A DNA stretch of 64,000 nucleotides, from the NCBI RefSeq assembly GCF_006980715.1, contig NZ_SBHN01000014.1, positions 62,001 through 126,000 of the forward strand, given 5' to 3'. Position 1 is the first letter of the stretch, and the number at the start of each line of letters is the position of its first letter. The DNA is from Telmatospirillum sp. J64-1 (GTDB lineage Bacteria > Pseudomonadota > Alphaproteobacteria > Rhodospirillales > Magnetospirillaceae). This document shows, piece after piece, positions 1-7,984 of the stretch. The notes below the pieces were generated by a model. That model saw nothing but the letters and a program-made list of their open reading frames with translations, was not told where the DNA came from and searched no databases. Made by a program: the position numbers and the translations under genes.

Positions 1-324
1 ATGGCGCTGTCCACCGCCATCGCCGCCTGGGTCAACGTGGCGGTGCTGGCCTGGCTGCTGCGGCGACAGGATTTCTTCCGCCTGGATTCCCGGCTGAAGG
101 GGCGCATCCCGCGCATCCTGCTCGCCACGCTGGTGATGGGCGGGGTCCTGGCGGTGGCTTGGCATGTCCTGGCGCCCAACCTGGAAGGACAGGCCCAGCT
201 GATTCCTGCCGTCGCCCTGCTGATCGGCCTGGGCATCGCCGTCTATGCCTTGGCCGTCATCCTGACCGGCGCCGCCCGCCTGTCCGAGGTCAAGGCGATG
301 CTGCGCCGACGGGCGAAATCTTGA
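1..324 (+). CDS. murJ: MurJ/MviN lipid II flippase, C-terminal part
   Basis: This is the end of an integral inner-membrane protein cut by the left edge of the window; the ATG at base 1 is only an internal methionine. The visible 107 residues hold three hydrophobic segments (about 2-20, 38-58 and 66-90) with arginine-rich loops between them and a basic tail ending in RRRAKS, as expected for the last helices of MurJ, which flips lipid II across the membrane for peptidoglycan synthesis. The Ala/Trp-rich start ([15 protein letters not shown]) is typical of the family. The next gene, trpS, follows at 62 bases. Identity rests on composition and context only, so another polytopic exporter is not excluded. 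Confidence 0.7.
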   Translation: MALSTAIAAWVNVAVLAWLLRRQDFFRLDSRLKGRIPRILLATLVMGGVLAVAWHVLAPNLEGQAQLIPAVALLIGLGIAVYALAVILTGAARLSEVKAMLRRRAKS

Positions 325-385
325 CCGCATCCGAGAACGGTGGGATACGTCCCTTTCTAGATTCATGCCATGTAAAGAGGCTTTC

Positions 386-1384
386 ATGAACCGCATCTTC
401 TCAGGCGTCCAGCCCTCCGGAAACCTGCATCTGGGCAACTATCTGGGGGCGATTCGCAACTGGGTGCGGTTGCAGGGCGACTATCAATGCATCTTCTGCA
501 TGGTGGACATGCACGCCATCACCGTCTGGCAGGACCCGGCCGAACTGCGCCAGAAGACCCGCGAAGTCGCCGCGGGCATGCTGGCCGCCGGGGTGGACCC
601 GGTGAAGAACATCCTCTTCAACCAAAGCCAGGTCAGCGCCCATGCCGAACTGGCCTGGGTGTTCAATTGCGTCGCCCGCATCGGCTGGCTGAACCGCATG
701 ACCCAGTTCAAGGAAAAGGCCGGTAAGAACCGCGAGAACGCCTCGGTCGGCCTCTATGCCTATCCCAACCTGATGGCCGCTGACATCCTGGCCTACAAGG
801 CGACCCATGTGCCGGTGGGCGAGGACCAGAAGCAGCATCTGGAACTGGCCCGCGACATCGCCCAGAAGTTCAACAACGACTATGGCGTCGACTTCTTCCC
901 CCAGCCCGAGCCGATGATCTTCGGCGCGGCCACCCGCGTCATGTCCCTGCGCGACGGCACCAAGAAGATGAGCAAGTCCGACGAGTCGGAATATTCGCGC
1001 ATCAACATGACCGATGACGCCGACGCCATCGCGCTGAAATTCCGCAAGGCCAAGACCGATCCCGAGCCGCTGCCCGAATCCGTCGAAGGCCTGGAGGGCC
1101 GTCCCGAGGCGGCCAATCTGGTCGGCATCTACGCCGCCCTGTCCGACAAGGGCAAGGCCGACGTGCTGGCCGAGTTCGGCGGCAGGACCTTCTCGGAATT
1201 CAAGCAGGCCCTGACCGATCTTGCCGTCTCCGTGATGGGGCCGATCAATCAGGAAATGAAGCGCCTGCTGGCCGACCCGGCCCATGTGGACGCGATCCTG
1301 CGCGAGGGCGGCCGACGCGCCGATGAAATCGCCGCGCCCATCATGCAGGAGATCAAGGAGATCGTCGGCTTCCTGCGGCCCTGA
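386..1384 (+). CDS. trpS: Tryptophan--tRNA ligase
   Basis: TrpRS charges tRNA-Trp in the cytoplasm. The 332-residue product has the usual length for the bacterial class Ic enzyme. The HIGH-type motif is visible near the N-terminus ([11 protein letters not shown]) and the KMSKS motif near residue 198 (KKMSKSDES). Between them lie the conserved [14 protein letters not shown] helix and the tryptophan-pocket region. I chose the ATG at 386 because an AAAGAGG ribosome site lies six bases upstream; an in-frame ATG at 365 would add seven unlikely residues. It is preceded by murJ on the same strand and followed by a palindromic repeat. Confidence 0.97.
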   Translation: MNRIFSGVQPSGNLHLGNYLGAIRNWVRLQGDYQCIFCMVDMHAITVWQDPAELRQKTREVAAGMLAAGVDPVKNILFNQSQVSAHAELAWVFNCVARIGWLNRMTQFKEKAGKNRENASVGLYAYPNLMAADILAYKATHVPVGEDQKQHLELARDIAQKFNNDYGVDFFPQPEPMIFGAATRVMSLRDGTKKMSKSDESEYSRINMTDDADAIALKFRKAKTDPEPLPESVEGLEGRPEAANLVGIYAALSDKGKADVLAEFGGRTFSEFKQALTDLAVSVMGPINQEMKRLLADPAHVDAILREGGRRADEIAAPIMQEIKEIVGFLRP

Positions 1385-1427
1385 GCCCTCCCGGCCGCTG
1401 ACGAGGCCGGTCCCCTCCGCACCAGAT

Positions 1428-1534
1428 CGTCACCCCCGCGAAAGCGGGGTGGACATCTTGGGGCTTGGAAAGATCCGGACCACTAGATACAGGGCATTGT
1501 GCCTCCAGAGATTCCCGCTTTCGCGGGGATGACG
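1428..1534. repeat. REP-type inverted pair (GTCATTCCCGCGAAAGCGGGAAT family)
   Basis: Two short palindromes face each other: CGTCACCCCCGCGAAAGCGGGG at 1428-1449 and the reverse arm ending in CGCGGGGATGACG at 1534. Each arm forms its own hairpin around GCGAAAGC, and the two arms can also pair with each other. Four further copies of this family occur in the window (7901, 12994, 29902, 41286), always between genes. Such elements are widespread in proteobacteria. No coding sequence is seen in the 1385-1674 gap that holds it. Confidence 0.85.
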
Positions 1535-1674
1535 AGAAGGAAAGGGTCTGCCGGGGCTCTGCGCCGCCCTAAGCCGCCTTTCCTCCTCCGGCGAAAGCCC
1601 TCTTGCCTCAGACGGACAGGCGGGCCACAACTACTGCCCCAGCTCTGCTGATCCGCATTCGTGAAGAGGGGCCG

Positions 1675-2592
1675 GTGCAGATATATCTTCCCATCGCCGA
1701 AATGTCGGTGAATGTCTTCCTCATCCTCGGCATGGGGGGCGCCATCGGATTCATGTCGGGGCTGTTCGGGGTCGGCGGCGGCTTCCTGATGACGCCCCTG
1801 CTGATCTTCATCGGCATTCCGCCCGCCGTGGCGGTGGGGACGGGCGCCAACCAGATCGTCGCCTCCTCTGTCTCGGGCGTGATGGCGCATTGGCGGCGCG
1901 GCAATGTCGACCTCAAGATGGGCCTGCTGCTGGTGGTCGGCGGCCTTGTCGGCTCGACGCTGGGGGTCTTCCTGTTCCGGCTGCTGGCCGGTCTGGGCCA
2001 GATCGACCTGGCGATCCGGCTGTCCTATGTGATCTTCCTCGGCATCATCGGCGGGCTGATGCTGATCGAAAGCGTCCAGCGCCTGCGCAAGGACCGCAAG
2101 CTCGGTGCCGGGGGGGCCCGGCGGAAACTGCACCAGCATACCTGGATCCACGGCCTGCCGCTGAAGATGCGCTTCCGCCGCTCGAAGCTCTATATCAGCG
2201 CCATCCTGCCTTTCTGCATCGGCCTGCTGGTGGGCATCCTGACCGCCATCATGGGGGTCGGCGGCGGCTTCGTGATGGTGCCGGCAATGATCTATCTGCT
2301 GGGCATGCCGACTTCGGTAGTGGTCGGGACCTCGCTGTTCCAGATCATCTTCGTCACCGCCAACACCACCTTCCTGCAGGCCACCGTCAACCAGACCGTC
2401 GACGTGGTGCTGGCGCTGCTTCTGCTGATCGGCGGGGTGGTCGGCGCCCAGTTCGGCGCCCGCGCCGGAATGCGGCTGCGCGGCGAGCAGTTGCGCATCC
2501 TGCTGGCCTTGATCGTCCTTGGCGTTTGCATCAATCTGTTCTTCGAGTTGATCCTGACGCCCGACGACCTCTTCTCCTTGGGAATGGGATGA
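1675..2592 (+). CDS. TauE/SafE (TSUP) family permease
   Basis: This is an inner-membrane transporter of the TSUP family, members of which move sulfur-containing or other small anions. The product has about eight hydrophobic segments in two repeated halves. Each half begins with the family's glycine-rich signature: GLFGVGGGFLMTP near residue 30 and IMGVGGGFVMVPA near residue 195. I chose the GTG at 1675 because GAAGAGGGG lies directly upstream and the product then starts MQIYLPIAE; a TTG at 1603 in the same frame would add 24 polar residues. Its stop lies 14 bases before the TIGR02186-type gene, so the two are probably co-transcribed. The substrate cannot be told from sequence. Confidence 0.9.
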   Translation: MQIYLPIAEMSVNVFLILGMGGAIGFMSGLFGVGGGFLMTPLLIFIGIPPAVAVGTGANQIVASSVSGVMAHWRRGNVDLKMGLLLVVGGLVGSTLGVFLFRLLAGLGQIDLAIRLSYVIFLGIIGGLMLIESVQRLRKDRKLGAGGARRKLHQHTWIHGLPLKMRFRRSKLYISAILPFCIGLLVGILTAIMGVGGGFVMVPAMIYLLGMPTSVVVGTSLFQIIFVTANTTFLQATVNQTVDVVLALLLLIGGVVGAQFGARAGMRLRGEQLRILLALIVLGVCINLFFELILTPDDLFSLGMG

Positions 2593-2606
2593 TGAGGAGA
2601 CAGGGA

Positions 2607-3368
2607 ATGTTCGACGCGCTGCACAGGCTTCTGTCCCGCATCCTTCTCCTGGTTGGGCTCGGTCTGGTGATGTCGGGACCGGCGCAGACGCAGGAACCCC
2701 TGGTGGCCGACCTGTCGCGCCATCTGGTGCCCATCACCACCGGCTTCGCGGGCACCGAGGTCCTGCTTTTCGGCGCGGTGGACGAGCCGGGCGACATCGT
2801 CATGGTGGTGCGCGGCCCCACCCACGAACCGGTGGTCCGCCGCCTGGCGCGAATCAGCGGCATCTGGGTGACCCGCAGCCAGATCAGGGTGGGCAACGTG
2901 CCGTCCTTCTACCGCGTCGCCTCGACCGCGCCGCTGGAGACGGTGGCTTCGCCCTCGGTGCTGCAGCGCCACCAGATCGGGCTGGCCAATCTCGATTTCA
3001 CCATCGAGCGCACCGACAGCGGCGCGGAACCGCAGGAATATCACGACGCGCTGATCCGCCTGAAACAGAAGGAAGGATTGTTCAACGCCGAGGTGCAGCC
3101 GATCGATGTGCTGGGCAACCGGCTGTTCCGCAGCACCGTCTATTTCCCGGCCAACGTGCCGGTGGGAACCTATAGCGTCGAGGTCTATCTGCTGCGCGAC
3201 GGCCAGGTGGTCAGCGCCCAGACCACGCCGCTGATCATCAGCAAGATCGGCCTGGGCGCCGATGTGTACGACTTCGCACATCAGCAATCGGCGGCTTACG
3301 GCCTGATCGCCATCCTGCTGGCCGTGGCCTCCGGCTGGCTGGCGGCGGTGGCTTTCAAGAAAGGCTAA
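2607..3368 (+). CDS. TIGR02186-family membrane-anchored protein, partner of the TSUP permease
   Basis: The 253-residue product has an N-terminal signal or anchor (about 5-28, ending MSGPAQTQEP), a periplasmic domain, and one C-terminal membrane helix (about 228-250, AYGLIAILLAVASGWLAAV), so most of it should face the periplasm. This architecture and the place right after a TSUP permease fit the uncharacterised TIGR02186 family, common in alphaproteobacteria. I chose ATG 2607 because AGGAG sits seven bases upstream; ATG codons at 2589 and 2592 overlap the permease stop and are alternatives. The function is unknown; the steady pairing suggests an accessory subunit of the transporter. Confidence 0.8.
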   Translation: MFDALHRLLSRILLLVGLGLVMSGPAQTQEPLVADLSRHLVPITTGFAGTEVLLFGAVDEPGDIVMVVRGPTHEPVVRRLARISGIWVTRSQIRVGNVPSFYRVASTAPLETVASPSVLQRHQIGLANLDFTIERTDSGAEPQEYHDALIRLKQKEGLFNAEVQPIDVLGNRLFRSTVYFPANVPVGTYSVEVYLLRDGQVVSAQTTPLIISKIGLGADVYDFAHQQSAAYGLIAILLAVASGWLAAVAFKKG

Positions 3369-3374
3369 GACATC

Positions 3375-3857
3375 ATGACCGAGCCCAGACCTCCGAGCGG
3401 GCGCACCTTCCTGGTGGTGGTGGACGAGACCGAGGAAATGCAGGCCGCCCTGCGCTATGCCTGCCTGCGCGCCCGCAATACGGGCGGCCGCGTGGCCCTG
3501 CTGCGGGTGATCGAACCGGCCGAGTTCCAGCATTTCGCCATGATCGGCGAATTGATGAGCGAGGAAGCCCGCGAAGAGGCCGAGCAATTGCTCCAGCGCC
3601 TGGCCGCCGAGGTCAACGATGTCTCGGGGCAATTGCCCATCCTCTATGTGCGCGAGGGCCTGACCCGCGACGAATTGCTCACCCTGATCGAGGAGGAGCC
3701 CAGCATCTCGATCCTGGTGCTGGGTGCGGGCACCGGACCGGATGGGCCCGGTCCCCTGGTTTCGGCCCTGACCGGCAAATATGTCAATAAGTTGCGTATT
3801 CCCATCACCATCGTTCCCGGTACGTTAAGCGACGACGACATTGGCGAACTGGGATGA
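3375..3857 (+). CDS. Universal stress protein (UspA domain)
   Basis: This is a single-domain 160-residue protein of the UspA fold. It begins with the first beta strand FLVVVDETEEMQAALRYA and ends with a glycine-rich stretch near residues 117-128 (GAGTGPDGPGPLVSAL), which resembles the nucleotide-binding loop G-2x-G-9x-G-S/T. A hydrophobic strand (IPITIVPG) closes the fold. It starts six bases after the TIGR02186-type gene, making a probable three-gene unit with the permease. UspA proteins act in stress physiology, often through ATP binding; a specific role here is not evident. Confidence 0.9.
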   Translation: MTEPRPPSGRTFLVVVDETEEMQAALRYACLRARNTGGRVALLRVIEPAEFQHFAMIGELMSEEAREEAEQLLQRLAAEVNDVSGQLPILYVREGLTRDELLTLIEEEPSISILVLGAGTGPDGPGPLVSALTGKYVNKLRIPITIVPGTLSDDDIGELG

Positions 3858-3880
3858 CCAAGACAGCCGGTGCGGGCAAA

Positions 3881-3900
3881 AATACTTGACTAATGCGCTT
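3881..3900 (+). promoter_or_regulatory. TTGACTAA half-site upstream of the nfu-type gene
   Basis: The sequence ATACTTGACTAAT upstream of the Fe-S carrier gene resembles one half of the Isc/Rir-type iron-sulfur regulator boxes described in alphaproteobacteria (consensus around ACTTGACTAA). The second half is not well conserved here. The same TTGACT at 3886-3891 could simply be a -35 element. This is a suggestion only. Confidence 0.3.
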
Positions 3901-3965
3901 GGTTGCCCCATTTAAACCCTTGGAATTGCACTGCGGAAGGTCCGCAGACCCGAGGGAGTCGACCA

Positions 3966-4514
3966 ATGTTCATCCAGACCGAAGCCACGCCCAATCCGAG
4001 CACCTTGAAGTTCCTTCCTGGTCGCGAAGTGATGACGCAAGGCACCGCCGATTTCGCTGATGCCGAAGCGGCCGTGCGCTCGCCTCTGGCCAAGCGCCTG
4101 TTCCAGGTGGATGGCGTCGAAGGCGTGTTCCTGGGCGGCGACTTCATCACTATCGCCAAGAACGACGCGCAGGACTGGCAGATCCTGAAGCCGCAGATCC
4201 TGTCGGCCATCATGGACCATTACAGCTCCGGCCAGCCCGTCATCGAAGGCGAATCCACCAGCGGCCATTCCGCCGGCGACGACAGCGAACTCGTCGTCCA
4301 AATCAAGGAATTGCTCGATACCCGCGTGCGTCCCGCCGTTGCCCAGGATGGCGGCGACATCCTGTTCCGCGGCTTCGAGGACGGCGTGGTCTACCTGCAT
4401 ATGCAGGGTGCCTGCTCGGGCTGCCCCAGCTCGACCGCGACGCTGAAGCACGGCATCGAGAACATGCTGAAATACTACGTTCCGGAAGTGGTGGCGGTGC
4501 AGGCGGTGGACTAA
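3966..4514 (+). CDS. Nfu-type iron-sulfur cluster carrier protein
   Basis: This 182-residue protein has the two-domain layout of mitochondrial/alphaproteobacterial Nfu1. An Nfu N-terminal domain covers about 1-87 (it opens FIQTEATPNPSTLKFLPG). A NifU C-terminal domain covers about 110-180 and carries the cluster-binding C-S-G-C (GACSGCPSSTATL). It is expected to receive Fe-S clusters and hand them to client enzymes in the cytoplasm. I chose ATG 3966 behind GAGGGAG; a more upstream codon at 3903 lies in the promoter region. A strong intrinsic terminator follows 37 bases after the stop, so the gene is probably a single-gene transcript. Confidence 0.93.
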   Translation: MFIQTEATPNPSTLKFLPGREVMTQGTADFADAEAAVRSPLAKRLFQVDGVEGVFLGGDFITIAKNDAQDWQILKPQILSAIMDHYSSGQPVIEGESTSGHSAGDDSELVVQIKELLDTRVRPAVAQDGGDILFRGFEDGVVYLHMQGACSGCPSSTATLKHGIENMLKYYVPEVVAVQAVD

Positions 4515-4551
4515 ATCCGCCGTTCGGGACCACCTTGCTTTAGGTGCTATG

Positions 4552-4581
4552 ACGGGGGCCATCGGCCCCCGTTTTCTTTTT
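4552..4581 (+). terminator. Intrinsic terminator after the nfu-type gene
   Basis: A nine-base-pair stem (ACGGGGGCC, loop ATC, GGCCCCCGT) is followed by TTTCTTTTT. This is a textbook Rho-independent terminator. Confidence 0.92.
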
Positions 4582-4834
4582 GTCCGCAAAGCTTCTAAAT
4601 CCGCAGGAATCCTGCACAAATCCAGCCGCGCCACCAAAAAGTCACATATACGGAATCGCCAAGATTCTTCACATTTTTCCGTGACAAACTATCTATTTGA
4701 ATGAGTGACTAACACTTTCGATCATCTGTTTCGCTTGTCGGGGATGTGTCATCTCGTTATGGTCTGGCGTTTTGATTGAGCTGCCTGCTAGGTGCTTTAC
4801 ACCAGTGGATAGGGCAACTGAAGGAACCGTAACG
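4582..4834 (+). promoter_or_regulatory. AT-rich leader before the glucosaminidase gene
   Basis: The roughly 250 bases between the terminator and the next start are clearly poorer in G+C than the surrounding genes and hold no coding sequence that I can support. They must contain the promoter of the downstream gene, but I cannot point to a convincing -35/-10 pair. Confidence 0.4.
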
Positions 4835-5845
4835 ATGAACGAAGGAACTTCCCCTCAGGGGTGGTTCGAGCGGCTCTCGCTCGGTGTCCTCGGCCTCTGT
4901 GTCGTGGGCTCGATGAGTCTGGGAGTGTCCGGCATCTCGCCGAAGATCACGCTCCCCCAAAGGGCGGACGCGCCGGTCATGGTCGAGGCCGACATGCCCG
5001 AAGCCGCATCCCTTTCGGCGCAGGCCGAAGCCCATGTGCTGTATCTGCCCGAGGCCGACCGGCGCCATGCCGAGCGCCTGCACGAAGCCTTCGAGACCAT
5101 GGGCTACCGCCTTGACGCCGTGAGCGAGGGCAGTGCCGAGGTGCCGCGCGTCTTCCTGTCCGCGGTCCCGCACGACCTCAACGGATTGAACGATATCCAG
5201 ATGCGCAAGGAAGTCTTCCTGCGCATCCTGCTGCCCCTCGTCCTGGCGGTGAACGAAGAGATCGCCGCCGACCGGGAACGGCTTCTCGACCTCCAGGCCC
5301 GGCGCAACGAAGGCCTGCCCCTGACTGCCAGCGAGCGCGCATGGCTGGCCTCCATCGCCGAACGCTATGGCGTGCAGAACGCCTCGATCCCGGTCCTGCT
5401 GCGCCGCGTCGATGAGATTCCGCCGTCGCTGGCCCTGGCCCAGGCGGTCGAGGAAAGCGGCTGGGGCACCTCGCGCTTCGCCCGCGAGGGCAACGCGCTG
5501 TTCGGCCAGGTCACCTGGAAAGAGGAAAACGGGCTGGAGCCCTTGGGCGGCGGCGTCCGCATCCGCGCCTTCGACGATCTGATGACCGCCGTGCGCGGCT
5601 ATGCCCACAACCTGAACACCCATCGCGCCTATAACGACTTCCGCCGCATGCGCGCCGCCATGCGCAGCAAGGACCAGCCGCTCGACGGATATGCCCTGGC
5701 GGGCACGCTGCTGGCTTATTCCGAGCGCGGCGAGGACTATATAACCAATCTGAGGTCCATCATGCGCAGCAACGACCTGCGCGCCTACGAGATGGCCTCG
5801 CTTGGCTCCACCCTGGTCGCGGGCGACATGGTCGCCGGAATGTAA
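4835..5845 (+). CDS. Bax-like glucosaminidase-domain protein (peptidoglycan hydrolase)
   Basis: The 336-residue product has one N-terminal membrane segment (about 17-37) and then a periplasmic part. The C-terminal half (about 200-320) matches the mannosyl-glycoprotein endo-beta-N-acetylglucosaminidase fold seen in Bax and FlgJ. The key stretch [21 protein letters not shown] contains the catalytic-type glutamate and the conserved GWGTS. It then continues GNALFGQ and a [15 protein letters not shown] segment. Such enzymes cut the glycan strand of peptidoglycan. I chose ATG 4835 with GAAGGAAC upstream. The nitroreductase gene follows five bases after the stop. Confidence 0.85.
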   Translation: MNEGTSPQGWFERLSLGVLGLCVVGSMSLGVSGISPKITLPQRADAPVMVEADMPEAASLSAQAEAHVLYLPEADRRHAERLHEAFETMGYRLDAVSEGSAEVPRVFLSAVPHDLNGLNDIQMRKEVFLRILLPLVLAVNEEIAADRERLLDLQARRNEGLPLTASERAWLASIAERYGVQNASIPVLLRRVDEIPPSLALAQAVEESGWGTSRFAREGNALFGQVTWKEENGLEPLGGGVRIRAFDDLMTAVRGYAHNLNTHRAYNDFRRMRAAMRSKDQPLDGYALAGTLLAYSERGEDYITNLRSIMRSNDLRAYEMASLGSTLVAGDMVAGM

Positions 5846-5850
5846 TCATC

Positions 5851-6438
5851 ATGCCCCAGCTGGACGAAGCCGGCCGGAACATCCTCTTCCGCGAGGCGCG
5901 TAGCCATGTCCCCTTCGCCGACACGCCTGTCACCGACGCGGTGCTGAAGGCGGTCTGGGACCTGGCCCGGCTGGGGCCGACCAGCGCCAATTGCCAACCC
6001 TTGCGCATCGTCTTCGTCCGCTCGCCGGAAGCCAAGGAGAAGCTGCGCCCGGCGCTGTCGGCGGGCAATGTCGACAAGACCATGGCCGCGCCGGTCACCG
6101 CCATCTTCGCCCAGGACCTGGAATTCTACGAGAACCTGCCGCGCCTGTTCCCGCAGGCCGATGCCCGGTCCTGGTTCGTCGGCAACGAGGCGGTGATCCG
6201 CGCCACCGCCTTTCGCAATTCCACCCTGCAAGCCGCCTATTTCATGCTCGCCGCCCGCGCCCTCGGCCTGGCCTGCGGTCCCATGAGCGGCTTCGACAAC
6301 GACAAGGTCGATGCGACTTTCTTTCCCGAAGGCCGCATCGTGTCGAATTTCATCTGCACTCTCGGCTATCCCGCCGGCCCCACCTCCCATCCGCGCAATC
6401 CGCGCCTGGACTTCGACGAAGCCTGCCGGGTGGAGTAG
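5851..6438 (+). CDS. Nitroreductase-family flavoprotein (RutE/HadB-like)
   Basis: The 195-residue protein belongs to the FMN-dependent nitroreductase superfamily. The [20 protein letters not shown] stretch near residues 40-59 and the [24 protein letters not shown] stretch near 125-148 are characteristic of the RutE/HadB branch. E. coli RutE acts as a malonic semialdehyde reductase in uracil breakdown. No other rut genes are seen nearby, so a general NAD(P)H-dependent reductase role is equally likely. The gene starts five bases after the glucosaminidase stop and ends against the convergent permease gene. Confidence 0.88.
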   Translation: MPQLDEAGRNILFREARSHVPFADTPVTDAVLKAVWDLARLGPTSANCQPLRIVFVRSPEAKEKLRPALSAGNVDKTMAAPVTAIFAQDLEFYENLPRLFPQADARSWFVGNEAVIRATAFRNSTLQAAYFMLAARALGLACGPMSGFDNDKVDATFFPEGRIVSNFICTLGYPAGPTSHPRNPRLDFDEACRVE

Positions 6439-6462
6439 GGCGGACTTGCTTCCTTCCCCCGG

Positions 6463-7833
6463 CTACTCCGCCGGTGCCGGGCGCGCCTGGGAGGGCTTGT
6501 CGGGGAACAGCTTCATGATGATCCACAGCAGCGGCAGCCCGGCCAGGGCGATGATTGCGGTCATCATGAAGAACAGCGACCAATTGCCGTCCAGGCTGTC
6601 CACCATGTAGCCCGCCGAGGCCGAGAACCAGATGCGCGCCAGATTGCCCAGCGAGGCCAGCAGGGCGTATTGGGTGGCGGTATAGGCGACGTTGCACAGG
6701 CTGGACAGATAGGCCACGAAGGCCACGGTCACCAAGCCGCCGGTGAAGTTGTCCGAGACCACCGCCAGGGTGAAGACCGTCATGTCCTTGCCGGCCACCG
6801 CCAGCCAGGAATAGGTCAGGTTGGTCACGGCGGCGGCGAAACCGGCGGCGAAGAGGGACCGCATCAACCCCAGCCGCGCCACCAGCAGCCCGCCCAGCAC
6901 GACCCCGGCGGCATTGGCCGCCATGCCGTAGACCTTGGAGACATCGGCGATCTCGGTCAGGCCGAAGCCCATCTCGCGGTAGAACACGCCGGACATGCGA
7001 CCCAGCAGGGCGTCGCCCAGCTTGAAGATGAAGATGAACAGCAGGATCAGCACCCAGCCGCGCCGCTTCATGAAGTCGAGGAAGGGCGCCACGGCGGCGC
7101 CGTAGACCCAGGCGGCGGCCTCGGCCAGGCCGCCTTTCAGGAAGGGCAGGCGGCGGATGGCCTGGACCGCCTCGCGCTCTGCGGCCACGGTCTCGGCGGA
7201 GGGCCGGGCCTGCGGCTCGCGGCTCATCAGCACGGCGACCATGCCGATCAGCACGGCGAAGGCCAGGATCAGATAGGCGACATTCCAGCCATAGGCTTGG
7301 GCGAGATACAGCCCGCCCGCACCGCCGACCAGCGTGCCGCCCAGATGCCAGCCCCAGATCGCCGCCGCCGAACCCGCGCCATAGCTTTGCGGGTCCAGCA
7401 CGTCGATGCGGTAGGCGTCAATGACGATATCCTGGGTCGCCGAGGCGGTGGAGACGAACAAAGCGGCCATGGCGACGACGAAGAGGTCGGTTGCCGGATC
7501 GGTCCGGCTCATCACCAGCACCGCCCCCAGCAGCACCGCCTGGGTCAGCAGGATCCAGCCCCGCCGCCGCCCGAAGCGCTTGGTCAGCCAGGGCAGCTTC
7601 ATGCGGTCGATCAGCGGCGCCCACAGGAAGTTGATGGCATAGGGCGTCGCCACCAGGGCGAACAGGCCGATATCGGTGCGGCTGACGCCGACATCGCGCA
7701 GCCAGATCGACAGATTACCGAAGATCAGCGGCGCCGGCAGCCCGCTGGAGAAGCCGAGGACCAGCACCGCCAGGATGCGCCGGTCCAGATAGACGGCCAG
7801 GGTATCGCGCCAGGACTGCATGGCAGGGCTCAT
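6463..7833 (-). CDS. AmpG-like major facilitator permease
   Basis: This is a 456-residue inner-membrane protein with about 12 to 14 hydrophobic segments. Its start, YLDRRILAVLVLGFSSGLP, and the following WLRDVGVSRTDIGLFALV are typical of AmpG-family permeases, which import anhydromuropeptides for peptidoglycan recycling. A DIVIDAYRIDVL segment near residue 145 is also a hallmark of the family. I chose ATG 7833 (MSPAMQSW); a second ATG 12 bases downstream is possible, and neither has a strong ribosome site. The leader of this gene overlaps the terminator of the upstream typA gene. Confidence 0.88.
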   Translation of the reverse strand: MSPAMQSWRDTLAVYLDRRILAVLVLGFSSGLPAPLIFGNLSIWLRDVGVSRTDIGLFALVATPYAINFLWAPLIDRMKLPWLTKRFGRRRGWILLTQAVLLGAVLVMSRTDPATDLFVVAMAALFVSTASATQDIVIDAYRIDVLDPQSYGAGSAAAIWGWHLGGTLVGGAGGLYLAQAYGWNVAYLILAFAVLIGMVAVLMSREPQARPSAETVAAEREAVQAIRRLPFLKGGLAEAAAWVYGAAVAPFLDFMKRRGWVLILLFIFIFKLGDALLGRMSGVFYREMGFGLTEIADVSKVYGMAANAAGVVLGGLLVARLGLMRSLFAAGFAAAVTNLTYSWLAVAGKDMTVFTLAVVSDNFTGGLVTVAFVAYLSSLCNVAYTATQYALLASLGNLARIWFSASAGYMVDSLDGNWSLFFMMTAIIALAGLPLLWIIMKLFPDKPSQARPAPAE

Positions 7834-7865
7834 AATAAAAAGAGGGGGCCATACTGACCCCCTCT
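7834..7865 (-). terminator. Intrinsic terminator of typA
   Basis: Read on the minus strand, AGAGGGGG, a nine-base loop and CCCCCTCT form an eight-base-pair stem followed by TTTTATT. It ends right at the start of the next minus-strand gene, so readthrough rather than a separate promoter might feed that gene. Confidence 0.75.
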
Positions 7866-7900
7866 CCGTCAATATCCCGTTAAGGCGGATTCTTCCCACC

Positions 7901-7967
7901 CGTCACCCCCGCGAAAGCGGGGGTCCATCTTGCGGCTTGATGGATTCCCGCTTTCGCGGGAATGACG
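7901..7967. repeat. REP-type inverted pair, second copy
   Basis: Arms CGTCACCCCCGCGAAAGCGG and the facing CCGCTTTCGCGGGAATGACG, separated by a short spacer, match the element at 1428-1534. It lies between the typA stop and its terminator. Confidence 0.88.
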
Positions 7968-7984
7968 AAGAGACAGGAGCCTCC

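Noticed and set aside
1890-2591. In-frame upstream extension of the TIGR02186-type gene
   Set aside because: It overlaps the permease gene entirely and reads as Arg/Pro/Ala-rich nonsense; the true start is at 2607.
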